A program made the translations under genes and the position numbers. Of a stretch of 64,000 nucleotides of DNA, positions 20,101-28,237 are shown one piece after another. The stretch's first letter is position 1. Each line of letters begins with the position of its first letter. This stretch comes from an uncultured Fretibacterium sp. (GTDB taxonomy: Bacteria > Synergistota > Synergistia > Synergistales > Aminobacteriaceae): assembly GCA_946183145.1 (NCBI GenBank), contig CAMGZM010000009.1, positions 1 to 64,000 of the forward strand, written 5' to 3'. Below the pieces are notes generated by a model that had not been told where the DNA came from, ran no database searches, and worked only from the letters and a program-made list of their open reading frames with translations.

Positions 20101-20328
20101 GGTGCTGTAACATACTTCAAGCCCGATGTGATTCCGGCAGAATCTTCCGGGGACGCACGAAAATATTGGGAGAGAATGATGGAGTTCCCCGCCGGTAATT
20201 ACAGGCCATTCTGCAACAGGGATTTATTCCGAATCATTCACACACCGCACGAGCATGATTTGATGATGGATGATGCTTCACTTGATATTATTGTCCCGGA
20301 AATTTTCAGGGCATTGGGCATAAAGTGA
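17197..20328 (+). CDS. Monomodular NRPS-like protein: A-PCP-degenerate C-like-thioesterase (Cys)
   Basis: 1043 residues. Adenylation domain, about 1-490: 'ILYTSGTTGRPKG' (A3), 'NIYGSTELG' (A5), 'YRTGD' (A7), 'NGKIIRKDL' (A10 Lys). Carrier domain, about 500-575: 'ELGGSSI', Ser534 as the phosphopantetheine site. Residues 590-770 resemble half a condensation domain, but HHxxxDG reads 'SHISFTK', so it is probably inactive. Thioesterase, 800-1043: 'GGWCYGG' with Cys878 in place of Ser, Asp905 in 'FMLDSH' and His1020. The position usually holding Asp235, which binds the alpha-amino group, is Val199, so an alpha-amino acid substrate is doubtful. A matching Sfp-type activator follows 6 nt downstream. 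Product unknown. Confidence 0.85.
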   Translation: MKTIHEIISEYAVKNPAMKAAEDSSGSLTYAELDGESNTGAKILQGLGVIVGDSVGVYVPYVKDVITCALSVWKTGAIYIPMDDAYPAERLEYILRDSNAKAILTCRTLWEKKPLNFPADNVIFIDDITECGSSFTPCNTITEKSPAMILYTSGTTGRPKGVLHRHEFLTHIVDWMNVGGGFELSESSRVGLISRFTFVATVTFMFGALLKGGTLYFANENARNDLEHLYEFLADKGITHIFIASGLAAILAEDYDISGVNVFAAGEKLPNFRAHSDSVYLRNIYGSTELGVVTSAEIHGQENPITIGKPGPGVKAMLIDENLSPSKPDEAGELLIAYEYMSRQYLNLPEQTAEKWTQIDGLTWYRTGDRATMTHDGDICILGRTDNMIKLRGFRIETGEVESQVSKAVTGIGRDDVKNIVVCLRTVSRNDYLVCYYESENDLDANEIRTVKTEAAKYLADYMIPDIFMRVARMPRNLNGKIIRKDLPQPKSHTHEITALDSETLARVVWAVSDVLGISSAEPEDTFTELGGSSITAMKLAALLRPQGIKITTAQILKLNVLRKIADAAEVDYAKLWSEEEYSAVIADFASRGEHIQKVLPITAQQDDMLFDYLLYPDRNSFRSVYILQADSVITEENLRLALDTVSQENEELRSSIVFHRTRVIQQVITDRKIPAKFVNMNNLDDRNLQIAWNIFQSPIDLQRDTLMRVVCGEFFGKSFLYIMTSHISFTKEQTRKYIARIMSVLEEKYPDDKSIHGWREIFDGNLTENFAEKTKSRGESKLRELDRSRSNIPPEICIYSENSGPKMTFIHTGNTGSEAYYRLADRIRDKIYFSVIEPFNLWHIEEATYGIPNIAKRYIEILKRHQPEGPYILGGWCYGGMIAHEMACQLQEAGEEVKYLFMLDSHATTDPALRQMAQSMYDASGREYFETSPLFADLREAGMLETMIINSEHVYHDMAAHMPSFFNGAVTYFKPDVIPAESSGDARKYWERMMEFPAGNYRPFCNRDLFRIIHTPHEHDLMMDDASLDIIVPEIFRALGIK

Positions 20329-20334
20329 AAAAAT

Positions 20335-20925
20335 GTGCGGCTGACTCTTCTCGACATTCGCGGACTCAGGCCGAAATCTGAAGAATTATTGCGTGGACTC
20401 CCTGAAGAGTTACGGAAAAAGGCATTGCGTTACAGAAAGGAAGATGACCAGTTACGCAGCATAGGGTCATCTTTTTTGCTGCTCAAAGCCTCAAAGGGTC
20501 AAGAGATTCATTACAGCCCTGAAGGAAAGCCGTTTGTTGACGGAGAATTTTACTTCAGCATTTCACACAGCGGTGATTATGTTGTGCTTGCTGAATGTGA
20601 TTCGCCTGTTGGTGTTGACGTTGAGAGAGTCGCGGACATTGGGATTAATGACGGCTTGAAGGATATAGCATTGACTGAGAGGGAAAAACTTTTCGTGAAA
20701 GATTCATTGCTGAGATTTTATGTTGTGTGGACGAGAAAAGAGAGCCTCATTAAATGCGAGGGGCACGGATTCATTTCAGAGCCTAACCAGATTGAAACGC
20801 TTGACGATGAAAATTTTGACGCTCCTGTGAAGTACGAGGGAAAATTTTACCGCATAGAAAGTTTTATGCTTGACGGACATGTAATATCATGTGCTGTAAT
20901 TGACTGCCCTGCAAATCATGTGTAA
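20335..20925 (+). CDS. Sfp-type 4'-phosphopantetheinyl transferase
   Basis: 196 residues, GTG start, 6 nt after the NRPS stop and with a weak ribosome site, so probably coupled to it. Three family motifs are visible: 'FYFSISHSGDYVVLAE', 'PVGVDVERVADIG' (Mg-binding Asp/Glu) and 'FYVVWTRKESLIK' (W-x-x-K-E-A/S). It transfers phosphopantetheine from CoA to a carrier Ser; the obvious substrate is Ser534 of the neighbouring NRPS-like protein. It is on the short side for Sfp (usually about 220-230 residues), but no motif is missing. Confidence 0.88.
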   Translation: MRLTLLDIRGLRPKSEELLRGLPEELRKKALRYRKEDDQLRSIGSSFLLLKASKGQEIHYSPEGKPFVDGEFYFSISHSGDYVVLAECDSPVGVDVERVADIGINDGLKDIALTEREKLFVKDSLLRFYVVWTRKESLIKCEGHGFISEPNQIETLDDENFDAPVKYEGKFYRIESFMLDGHVISCAVIDCPANHV

Positions 20926-20929
20926 GGAT

Positions 20930-20964
20930 AAAAATATAACCCCGCGAAATTTCCTCCGCAGGGT
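20930..20964 (-). terminator. Terminator after tctA
   Basis: Stem CCCCGCG (20940-20946) with CGCAGGG (20957-20963), one mismatch, followed on the minus strand by TTATATTTTTA. It ends the tct operon and lies between convergent stops. Confidence 0.5.
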
Positions 20965-20986
20965 CATTGATTGCGTGTGTGAAAGT

Positions 20987-22516
20987 TTACAGCTCGCCTT
21001 CTTCAGGTTCGTGGAACTCTTTGCCCTCAAGCTCGGCTTTCTTCTTTGCTCTGAGGTTGCTTATGACTGTATACGTGCAGAACACAACCGCGACAATCAG
21101 GAAGCCCAAAGAGATCGGACGCTGTACGAATATCATCCAGTTGCCATGACTCGCCTGCAATGCCATTCTCAAATTCTCCTCGAACATTGAGCCGAGTATG
21201 AACCCGATAATCAGCGGCGTTGAAGGAATCTTGAAGCACTTGAACATGAGTCCCAATAACGCGAAGAATAATACGCACTGGACATCAAACACTCTGCTGT
21301 TGCTCGAATATGCACCGACGCAGCACATAATCATGATGATGGGCAGCAAAATATGTTTGGGAATGTCGAGAAGTTTCGCAAAGATTCTCAGACCTGCGCG
21401 TTCAAATATCAGCATGAAAACACTTGCCATAATCAGCGCAAAATATATCCCGTAAACGTATACGCCGCTCTTGTCGAAAATCAGCGGGCCGGGGTTTATT
21501 CCGTGAACGAGCAATCCGCCCAAGAACACCGCCGCTACAGTGTTGCCCGGAATGCCCATGCAGAGAAGCGGAACGAGTGAGCCGCCTATAACCGCGTTGT
21601 TCGATGTCTCGGAAGCTATTACGCCGTCAATGATTCCTGTGCCGAATTTCTCAGGATGCTTTGAGCGCGATTTTTCAGCAGTATACGCTAAGAGTCCCGC
21701 TGTTGATCCTCCGATGCCCGGCAATATTCCGATTATGATTCCGATGATTGATGAGATTATTGCGTTGGGTATCTGCTGTATGAACTCAATCATCGATATT
21801 CCGTAGCCCTTGAGCTGATATTTTTTCTGTTCGAGCCTCTGAGCTAATGTACGTCTTCCGAAGCCCGCAAGAATTATATCTGTAACCGCAAACACTCCGA
21901 TCAACAGCACCGTAATTTCAAAGCCATTGAGTAATTGATAGTTCCCGAATGTGTAGCGTACCTTCGTGTCAATCGGTGCCATTCCGACCATCGATAACGC
22001 GAGTCCCGTCAAGCCTGCAATGAGTCCGTTGAGCATGTCTTTACCCGACAACGCCGCAATAATCGTAAGCGAGAATACAGCAACCGAGAAATATTCAGCA
22101 GGCCCGAAAAGCAGGCACACTTTTGCGAGCAATGGACTAATGAACATTAACGCGAGTATACCGAGAATTGACCCGATGAATGAATAGAGAATGCCGACTC
22201 CTAATGCGCGCCCTGCCTCGCCTTTTTCCGCCATTGGGCCGCCGTCAAAAACTGTTGAGATTGACGAGGGAGTTCCGGGAATTTTCAGAAGGATTGCAGA
22301 AATGAGTCCGCCCGAAATACCGCCCATGTACAAGCCGACAAGAAGAGCGATTCCCCGCGTTGCCTCAAGTGAGAACGTCATCGGGAGGAACAATACAACC
22401 GCCATTGTTGCCGACAGTCCAGGAACTGAGCCGAATATTATCCCGATCACAGTACCCGCCCAAATCAGGAACAAGCATACAGGGTTGAATACGTTGGCTA
22501 ATGCGTCTGCTATCAT
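20987..22516 (-). CDS. tctA: Tripartite tricarboxylate transporter large permease TctA
   Basis: 509 residues, the typical TctA length, with about 12 membrane segments. Family signatures: 'IFGSVPGLSATMAVVLFLPMTF' near the N-terminus and the second-half repeat 'IIGILPGIGGSTAGLLAYTAEK', plus 'IPGNTVAAVFLGG'. With TctB and TctC it forms a secondary uptake system driven by the ion gradient. Last gene of the minus-strand unit SLC13 permease-DUF6282-DUF1932-tctC-tctB-tctA. Confidence 0.9.
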   Translation of the reverse strand: MIADALANVFNPVCLFLIWAGTVIGIIFGSVPGLSATMAVVLFLPMTFSLEATRGIALLVGLYMGGISGGLISAILLKIPGTPSSISTVFDGGPMAEKGEAGRALGVGILYSFIGSILGILALMFISPLLAKVCLLFGPAEYFSVAVFSLTIIAALSGKDMLNGLIAGLTGLALSMVGMAPIDTKVRYTFGNYQLLNGFEITVLLIGVFAVTDIILAGFGRRTLAQRLEQKKYQLKGYGISMIEFIQQIPNAIISSIIGIIIGILPGIGGSTAGLLAYTAEKSRSKHPEKFGTGIIDGVIASETSNNAVIGGSLVPLLCMGIPGNTVAAVFLGGLLVHGINPGPLIFDKSGVYVYGIYFALIMASVFMLIFERAGLRIFAKLLDIPKHILLPIIMIMCCVGAYSSNSRVFDVQCVLFFALLGLMFKCFKIPSTPLIIGFILGSMFEENLRMALQASHGNWMIFVQRPISLGFLIVAVVFCTYTVISNLRAKKKAELEGKEFHEPEEGEL

Positions 22517-22531
22517 GATGATTATTCCCCC

Positions 22532-23002
22532 TTAGAATCCAAACACGCCGACAGGAAGCGGCATCTTTATCACGTACACAAACAAAGCATCAACAGCAAG
22601 AGGAAGCACAACAGCAATCACCGCAAAGAGCAAAATTTTCCTGTTACTTTTCTCGCTGAACAACAGCATCTGAAGGAACAAATACACCGCGCTTGCTACA
22701 ACAAATCCGACAGGCTGGAACGCTAACATATACAGCACCATTAATACAATTGTCCCAATGCCGCCAAAAAAATCCTGGTCAAAAACTATTTTCTTGCTCT
22801 CTTCTTTCAGCCCGGTGAATATCGAGTAAAACAGCTTGCAAGCCCCCGTAACGACAATGCACCATCCTATGAGAGTCGGAACAAACGCAGAGCCTACATC
22901 AGTGCGAATGACTCTGCGCACGTCCTTCACGAAATAAATCATGGCCGCGCCGAACGCAAGTACAATGATCGAGCAAATAATATCGCGTGTTTTGTTGGTC
23001 AT
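22532..23002 (-). CDS. tctB: Tripartite tricarboxylate transporter small permease TctB
   Basis: 156 residues from ATG 23002, which has GGGAGGG about 8 nt upstream. The track's 171-residue version would start inside the terminator-like stem and has no ribosome site. Four hydrophobic segments ('ICSIIVLAFGAAMIYFV', 'LIGWCIVVTGACKLFYSIF', 'IVLMVLYMLAFQPVGFVVASAVYLFL', 'ILLFAVIAVVLPLAVDALFVYVI') match TctB. Poorly conserved in sequence as usual; assigned by size, topology and position between tctC and tctA. Confidence 0.85.
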   Translation of the reverse strand: MTNKTRDIICSIIVLAFGAAMIYFVKDVRRVIRTDVGSAFVPTLIGWCIVVTGACKLFYSIFTGLKEESKKIVFDQDFFGGIGTIVLMVLYMLAFQPVGFVVASAVYLFLQMLLFSEKSNRKILLFAVIAVVLPLAVDALFVYVIKMPLPVGVFGF

Positions 23003-23022
23003 TAAGATTTTCCCTCCCTGTA

Positions 23023-23061
23023 CAAAAATCCGCCCGCAACTTTTCACATTGTCAGGCGGAA
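23023..23061 (-). terminator. Attenuating terminator between tctC and tctB
   Basis: Minus-strand stem TCCGCCTG/CGGGCGGA (23053-23060 with 23029-23036) followed by five T. Placed inside the operon, it would let the soluble binding protein be made in excess over the two permease subunits. Confidence 0.55.
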
Positions 23062-23074
23062 ATTTCTTCTCTTC

Positions 23075-24049
23075 TTACTCAACCGCTAATCCCGCTTCAA
23101 GCTCTTTGACTTCTTCGGGGTCTTCCTTGTTCATTTGTTCCGCGTCCCTGTAAAGCGGCTGTGCGTAATACACTTTCAGGACATCGGCATATGACTTGTC
23201 ATTGAGTACTATATCTTTGCAGATTCCCGCAAGTTTTGAGACTATTGCCTTGTCCGTTCCTTTCGGGAATTTGACTTCGTATTTTTTCGCCGTAACAACT
23301 TTGTCATATCCCAGCTCCGTGAATGTCGGGTAATCGATTCCGGGGACTCTCTGCTTTGACATTACAGCGAGGCAGACAAGATCGCCCTTCTCTATGTAGT
23401 CTTTCACCTGCATGTAGTTAGCCGCAAGAATATCAACCTGCCCGCCTAACATGGCCGCCATTCTCTCACCGCCGGATGTGCCTACGTTAATGTTGTCGAA
23501 CTCGACTCCCGCCTGACGCTCTAACATTGTCCCAACGTACTCAGTTGTTGACCCGAAAACTGTCGAATAACGTACCTTGCCGGGATTCTTCTTTGCGTAG
23601 TCGATCATGTCAGCGAGAGTCTTCCAGCCTTTGCTGTAGCTCTTGTACTCGCCTTCGGGTGAAATTGCGACAAGCGAATACGTTTCATCAATCGCAACCG
23701 TGCAGCAGTTCTCGAAATCTTTTGTGTACGAGAAATCTACCATCCCCGTAGCTTCCTGAACGAGTGCCGCGCCTGTGTGGTTGAACAGTAACGTGTAGCC
23801 GTCATTGGGCTTGTTCATTACGTCCATTGCCGCAACGATTCCGCTTCCGCCCTGCTGGTTGATGACTACGAACGTTTGACCCGTTACTTTGCTGACTCTC
23901 TGGAACAGCTGACGGCAATATGTATCTGTATCACCGCCGGCACCGTAAGGCAGTACAACATTCACAGTCCCTGAAGGCCATTCAGCCGCAAACGATACAG
24001 CAGACAGAGCCATAACGACAACGAGAGCGAGCGCAAATATTTTCCTCAT
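23075..24049 (-). CDS. tctC: Tripartite tricarboxylate transporter substrate-binding protein TctC (Bug family)
   Basis: 324 residues. Signal peptide (1-21, ending 'SFAAE') then the Bug-type fold: 'VNVVLPYGAGGDTDTYCR', 'QQGGSGIVAAMDVMNK', 'GYTLLFNHTG' and 'LGGQVDILAANY'. The domain captures an organic acid in the periplasm for TctAB; the ligand is not readable. GGAGG lies 8 nt before the ATG. First transporter gene after the DUF1932 enzyme in the operon. Confidence 0.9.
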   Translation of the reverse strand: MRKIFALALVVVMALSAVSFAAEWPSGTVNVVLPYGAGGDTDTYCRQLFQRVSKVTGQTFVVINQQGGSGIVAAMDVMNKPNDGYTLLFNHTGAALVQEATGMVDFSYTKDFENCCTVAIDETYSLVAISPEGEYKSYSKGWKTLADMIDYAKKNPGKVRYSTVFGSTTEYVGTMLERQAGVEFDNINVGTSGGERMAAMLGGQVDILAANYMQVKDYIEKGDLVCLAVMSKQRVPGIDYPTFTELGYDKVVTAKKYEVKFPKGTDKAIVSKLAGICKDIVLNDKSYADVLKVYYAQPLYRDAEQMNKEDPEEVKELEAGLAVE

Positions 24050-24061
24050 GATAATTTCCTC

Positions 24062-24973
24062 CTAACTGTATTTCTTTTCTTCCCAAAGTGAATATATACG
24101 TGAAAATTCTTTCGGGACAATTCCGTGAAGCTCCTCATTGAGTCCAAGCGCGGCAGTACGTGCGAGTCTGTCTTTTGTGCCTTGTGCCATTAACGGCTCG
24201 ACTCCGACTTCCTTCATCAGCTCCATTGATTCGCCAACCTCGAAAGATCTCCGCTCCGAATGAATGAGATCCGCTCCGGCCATGCGCAAAGCAATATCCT
24301 CAAACTTGTCGCGATTCATTGAGTTTGAGATTGACGAGAGAATATAATCCTCGACTCCGCATTTCCGCGCAAATAACAGCGTCTCAACGATAAGCCCCTC
24401 GATTCCCTTCATGAACACCGAACGGACGAGCTTAATTTTTGATGCCTCGCCTGCTTTCGTGTTGTCCGGGTCATCAGGATTCACGAGTGAGATTTTCATG
24501 TTGTAGGGGTTCATTGTGTCGTGCCATTTCTTGCAGCCTTTTCCCGATGCTAGAATAGGTACTTTGTGGCCGAGTGCCATCAATGAGCCTAACATGGCCG
24601 AGTCAATATAGTCCGCTCCGATTTCGGCGTATGCTTTTGCCTGAGCCTCTTTGATCGGAGGAAGCGCGGTTGTTACGTCCGCGAAAAGCTGTCCTGCCCT
24701 CGCAAAAGGCCTGAGTCCGTCAGCGGTTGAAGCTGTGAATCTTGCCGGGACTGCTATCACAACAAAGTCGCTGTTCTCTACGAGTTCTTTTGCTGAGAAC
24801 ACAGGCTTGATTTTTGCGTCCTCGCAGCGTTTCAATACTGTGTCGCGCATTGGGCCTTCTTTGTCCATCACAACATCGTATGCTTTGATGTCTTCAAGCC
24901 CCTCGCCTTTGAGACCTTTGCCCATGTTGTAGGCCGCCTCGCCGAATCCGATAAATCCTAACGATAACGCCAT
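24062..24973 (-). CDS. NAD(P)-dependent oxidoreductase, DUF1932 C-terminal domain
   Basis: 303 residues. N-terminal Rossmann 'LGFIGFGEAAYNMGKGL' (G-x-G-x-x-A) and 'DVTTALPPIK'. The central 'AGEASKIKLVRSVFMKGIEGL' carries the Lys typical of beta-hydroxyacid dehydrogenases and is followed by the DUF1932 helical domain. Related enzymes act on 6-phosphogluconate-like or hydroxy acids; the exact substrate is unknown. AGGAGG precedes the ATG. It lies between a DUF6282 protein and the TctCBA transporter, which suggests they handle the same carboxylate (inference). Confidence 0.8.
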   Translation of the reverse strand: MALSLGFIGFGEAAYNMGKGLKGEGLEDIKAYDVVMDKEGPMRDTVLKRCEDAKIKPVFSAKELVENSDFVVIAVPARFTASTADGLRPFARAGQLFADVTTALPPIKEAQAKAYAEIGADYIDSAMLGSLMALGHKVPILASGKGCKKWHDTMNPYNMKISLVNPDDPDNTKAGEASKIKLVRSVFMKGIEGLIVETLLFARKCGVEDYILSSISNSMNRDKFEDIALRMAGADLIHSERRSFEVGESMELMKEVGVEPLMAQGTKDRLARTAALGLNEELHGIVPKEFSRIYSLWEEKKYS

Positions 24974-24995
24974 GAGATTTAACCCTCCTGTAAAT

Positions 24996-25811
24996 TTATA
25001 TTCCGAGCATTTCTGCCGGAGTGTCCCGGAACATTAACCGGGTTTCACTTTCACTGAAGCCGTTTGAACGCATTAACTCTTCAAACTCTTTCAGCCCCTC
25101 GTCAGGATACGGGGAAGCGGGCTGCCCTAAGTCTGACGAAAGAAATACATTCTTCACGCCGACTGCGCGTATTTGCTCAGTCATTAATTCTATTGGGGTT
25201 CGTTTGTAGTAGATCGTGAAGTAACTGTGTTCGACAACCGCACCCATACTTACGGCTTCAATCTGCTGTTCTGACGTGTAAAAGTCTGCGGGGTTGTCTG
25301 CGTGTGTCAAAACAATTCTGCATCCGATTTTCACGTTTGCTTTCACGAGACTCATACCTTCATCCGCGCTCATATGTCCCGTGCCTACGATCATGTTGTA
25401 CTTTTTCGCGGCCTCAAGAACTTTCACAGCTTCATGTTTGAGCCGGCCATCTGAGTCAAGAATATATATTCCGTCTGACGAGTCTATATTTCTGTGATTC
25501 ATGTAGTGCTTTGCGTCCATTGTCGGAAACCACACGAAACGCCCGCCCATTTTCCCGCTTGCCTCGACCGCGTAAGGATTGATTCCTCCGGCTGAATTGT
25601 TGAGGACTACTCCGCCGTAAAACTTCATTCCCGAATCACCGTAAATCTCATTGAGGACTCCTGCTCTTGCTGATGTGTCTGCGTAATGGCATTTGATTAC
25701 CGCGCCTGAGAATCCCGCGTTCCTGAATTTTTCTGCAAGCTCAGCATCATTCAGTTTCCGTGATACAACGTCAGGCGATGTGTGAACGTGCATGTCGAAA
25801 ATGTTAATCAT
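24996..25811 (-). CDS. DUF6282 amidohydrolase-like protein
   Basis: 271 residues from ATG 25811 (track start 25865 lies inside the upstream permease gene). 'IFDMHVHTSPDV' near the N-terminus is the His-x-His metal motif of PHP/amidohydrolase folds. 'IVGTGHMSADEGMSLV', 'RIVLTHADNP' and 'VFLSSDLGQP' supply further likely metal ligands. Matches the DUF6282 family by these motifs. The start is only 1 nt after the upstream stop, so translation is coupled to the SLC13-like permease. Hydrolysis of a lactone or amide is plausible but not shown. Confidence 0.7.
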   Translation of the reverse strand: MINIFDMHVHTSPDVVSRKLNDAELAEKFRNAGFSGAVIKCHYADTSARAGVLNEIYGDSGMKFYGGVVLNNSAGGINPYAVEASGKMGGRFVWFPTMDAKHYMNHRNIDSSDGIYILDSDGRLKHEAVKVLEAAKKYNMIVGTGHMSADEGMSLVKANVKIGCRIVLTHADNPADFYTSEQQIEAVSMGAVVEHSYFTIYYKRTPIELMTEQIRAVGVKNVFLSSDLGQPASPYPDEGLKEFEELMRSNGFSESETRLMFRDTPAEMLGI

Positions 25812-25812
25812 C

Positions 25813-27066
25813 CTAGTAAGGCATATACACCGGGATAACCGCGACAATGACAAGCCACGTAACAAGCAGCATAGGCAATCCTATTTTCAGGTAATCCGTG
25901 AATTTGTAGTTAGTCCAGCCGACTGTCATCATGTTTTGGGGAGCCGCGAAAGGTGTTGCATATGAGGCCGCGCCCGCAAGAGTTATTATCATGCATATCG
26001 GGTACGGGCTGACGTTGATAGCTTTTGCGATTGAGACTCCTATAGGCATGAACAGCATTATCGTGGGAATGTTCGACATGACTTGAGTCAGCAATGCCGC
26101 CGCCAAGAACATAACCGTTGTAATCATAAACGTGCTGGGATTCTCGCCGAGTATCTGAAGAATTATCCCCGCAACAGCATCACCCGCGCCGGAATTTTTC
26201 ACGCCCGTTGAAATCGCCGTAAGTGATCCGACAAGCATCATGCAGTTCCAGTCCACAGCGTCAATAGCTTCCCGCACTGTCATGCACTTAGTGCCCATAA
26301 TCACGAGAGAACCTATCACAGCTGCTACGTGCATGGGCATATTCTTTGGACTCATCGCGATAACGACTAATACAGCCGCCATTGTTATACATGCGATTGC
26401 TGCCTTCTTAGGGTTAAAGGGTTTCTTCTCGACCTTTGCGAACTCAGGAATATATCCCGTGTCAGGTATGAATCTCATTCCGATAAACGTAAAGTAGAGA
26501 GTACCCAATACGCAAACGCCAAGCCCGAAAGGTGTAATGCCGAAAAATCCGAACGGTGTCAAGCCTAAATCAGCCATCGCATTAGCCGCAGAAGCATTAG
26601 ACCCGACTCCCACAAGCGTAACGAACCCGCCGAACTGCGCCCCGAACAATAACGCCATAAGAGTCCGTGAAGGCCCGCACCCCGCCGATATGCACATTGC
26701 CGTAACAAGAGGTGCCATCGCCGTCATGACTCCGATGTTCGAGCATATAGAGCTTAAAGCGCACGACACAATCAGAGTCGCAAGAACGATATTGCGCTCG
26801 CTTTTTCCTGTCAGCTTCACCATTTTTGCGCCGATGATGTCCGTAACTCCCGTGTGAAACAATGACGAGCCTACGATCATCATTCCCGCAAGAAGTACTA
26901 TCGTTGTGCTGTTGTACCCGGCAAAAATATCTTTTATCGGAATAATTCCTGCGTATGCGTATGCGATTGATGCGCCGATTGCCGTAACAAGAATCGGTAC
27001 AGGCTCCCAAATGAATAATATTATCGTGATTGCGAGGATAAGAAGAGCTATTGCCATCTGACTCAC
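25813..27066 (-). CDS. SLC13-family permease
   Basis: 417 residues, GTG start supported by GAGGTGT 7 nt upstream; the in-frame ATG would be too far away. About 11-12 hydrophobic segments; 'GYNSTTIVLLAGMMIVGSSLFHTG' and 'VGVGSNASAANAMAD' match the CitT/ArsB-like anion permease group. It probably imports a dicarboxylate or similar anion across the inner membrane. First gene of the operon that ends in tctA, so this operon carries two unrelated transport systems. Divergent from a LysR regulator. Confidence 0.8.
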   Translation of the reverse strand: MSQMAIALLILAITIILFIWEPVPILVTAIGASIAYAYAGIIPIKDIFAGYNSTTIVLLAGMMIVGSSLFHTGVTDIIGAKMVKLTGKSERNIVLATLIVSCALSSICSNIGVMTAMAPLVTAMCISAGCGPSRTLMALLFGAQFGGFVTLVGVGSNASAANAMADLGLTPFGFFGITPFGLGVCVLGTLYFTFIGMRFIPDTGYIPEFAKVEKKPFNPKKAAIACITMAAVLVVIAMSPKNMPMHVAAVIGSLVIMGTKCMTVREAIDAVDWNCMMLVGSLTAISTGVKNSGAGDAVAGIILQILGENPSTFMITTVMFLAAALLTQVMSNIPTIMLFMPIGVSIAKAINVSPYPICMIITLAGAASYATPFAAPQNMMTVGWTNYKFTDYLKIGLPMLLVTWLVIVAVIPVYMPY

Positions 27067-27207
27067 TTAATGACACCTCTTTATGATGAATTGTCTAATG
27101 GATGATGTGATTATATTTTTGCGGTCTCACAATGTAAAACTGTTAATGATTGTCATTTTCACAAAATTTTTTGTTATACTTAGGAAAATTTCTGGGAGGC
27201 GTTAAGA

Positions 27208-28194
27208 TTGGAACTTGAGAGCTTGTATTACTTCATGGAAACAGCAAGGGAGCTTCACATTACGAGGACAGCGGGAAGGCTTCACATATCACAGCAGACA
27301 TTAAGCAATCACATAATGAGGCTTGAAGAATATTACGGCGCGAAATTATTTTACCGTTACCCGGCGTTGCAGCTCACAGAAGCGGGAAAAGAAGTACTGA
27401 AATTCGCACGCAAAGTTTATCAGGAAGAACGAAATCTCAAAGCGATTCTCACAGACACAATACAAAGCGACACAGGGGAAATAACAATCTCGGCAAGCTC
27501 ACCGCGATTCAATTATTATCTCCCTGACGTTCTCAAAAAATTTTCGGCTAAATATCCCAATGTCATAATAGATCTCATAGACAGAACGAGCGATGACTCA
27601 GAAATGCTTGTGCAGAAGAATCAAGTTGACTTTGCTGTTACGGTTGACACTGACGCGCAAAGACTCCGGGTTAATGTCCGCGCTACATATGATGACCCTG
27701 TATATTTCTGCGTGTCGGATAAATTATTGATGAAACATTACGGTGATGAGATGCACGCATTGAAGGAGAAAGCGTTTCATGAGGGAGCAGACTTGCGGGA
27801 ATTTTCTCGTCTTCCGTTCCTGATAGTTTCGCCGCTTGGGAGAATGGGACGGAGAATAGCTCAGTGTTTCAATGACGCGGGGTATGAGCCGAATGTTTAT
27901 CTCAAGGCCGGGTACACAACGATAATGGCTCCTTTGTGCAACGCTGCTTTAGCTGGGTGTTTCACGTCCCACATGAATTTGGCGCGATGGCATTACCATA
28001 TGAATGACGATGTGAATATTTTTCCGCTTTGTTTGAGGGGCGAGCCTGTTACGCTGAAAATTTACGTCATCTACAGCCGACAGAGATATTTGAATCATCA
28101 TTGCAGGTACTTCATTGATTTGCTTGAAGAACAGTTTTCAGTTATCGGCGGTGAAAAGCTCAAGAGAATCAGCACATCAGAGCAGACACTGTAA
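27208..28194 (+). CDS. LysR-family transcriptional regulator
   Basis: 328 residues, TTG start with GGGAGG 8 nt upstream. N-terminal winged helix-turn-helix 'YFMETARELHITRTAGRLHISQ' (residues 6-27), linker helix, then a LysR substrate domain ('GEITISASSPRFNYYLPDVL'). LysR proteins usually control the divergent gene, here the permease-DUF6282-DUF1932-tctCBA operon, through the 141-bp intergenic region. The inducer is probably the transported acid (inference). Confidence 0.88.
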   Translation: MELESLYYFMETARELHITRTAGRLHISQQTLSNHIMRLEEYYGAKLFYRYPALQLTEAGKEVLKFARKVYQEERNLKAILTDTIQSDTGEITISASSPRFNYYLPDVLKKFSAKYPNVIIDLIDRTSDDSEMLVQKNQVDFAVTVDTDAQRLRVNVRATYDDPVYFCVSDKLLMKHYGDEMHALKEKAFHEGADLREFSRLPFLIVSPLGRMGRRIAQCFNDAGYEPNVYLKAGYTTIMAPLCNAALAGCFTSHMNLARWHYHMNDDVNIFPLCLRGEPVTLKIYVIYSRQRYLNHHCRYFIDLLEEQFSVIGGEKLKRISTSEQTL

Positions 28195-28237
28195 GCCGGG
28201 AATTTTTTGCGTCCACATTCCTTTTTGCTTATTGTGC

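Noticed and set aside
26597-27076. 159-residue minus-strand ORF
   Set aside because: Out-of-frame shadow of the SLC13 permease on the same strand, with a low-complexity His/Arg-rich translation.
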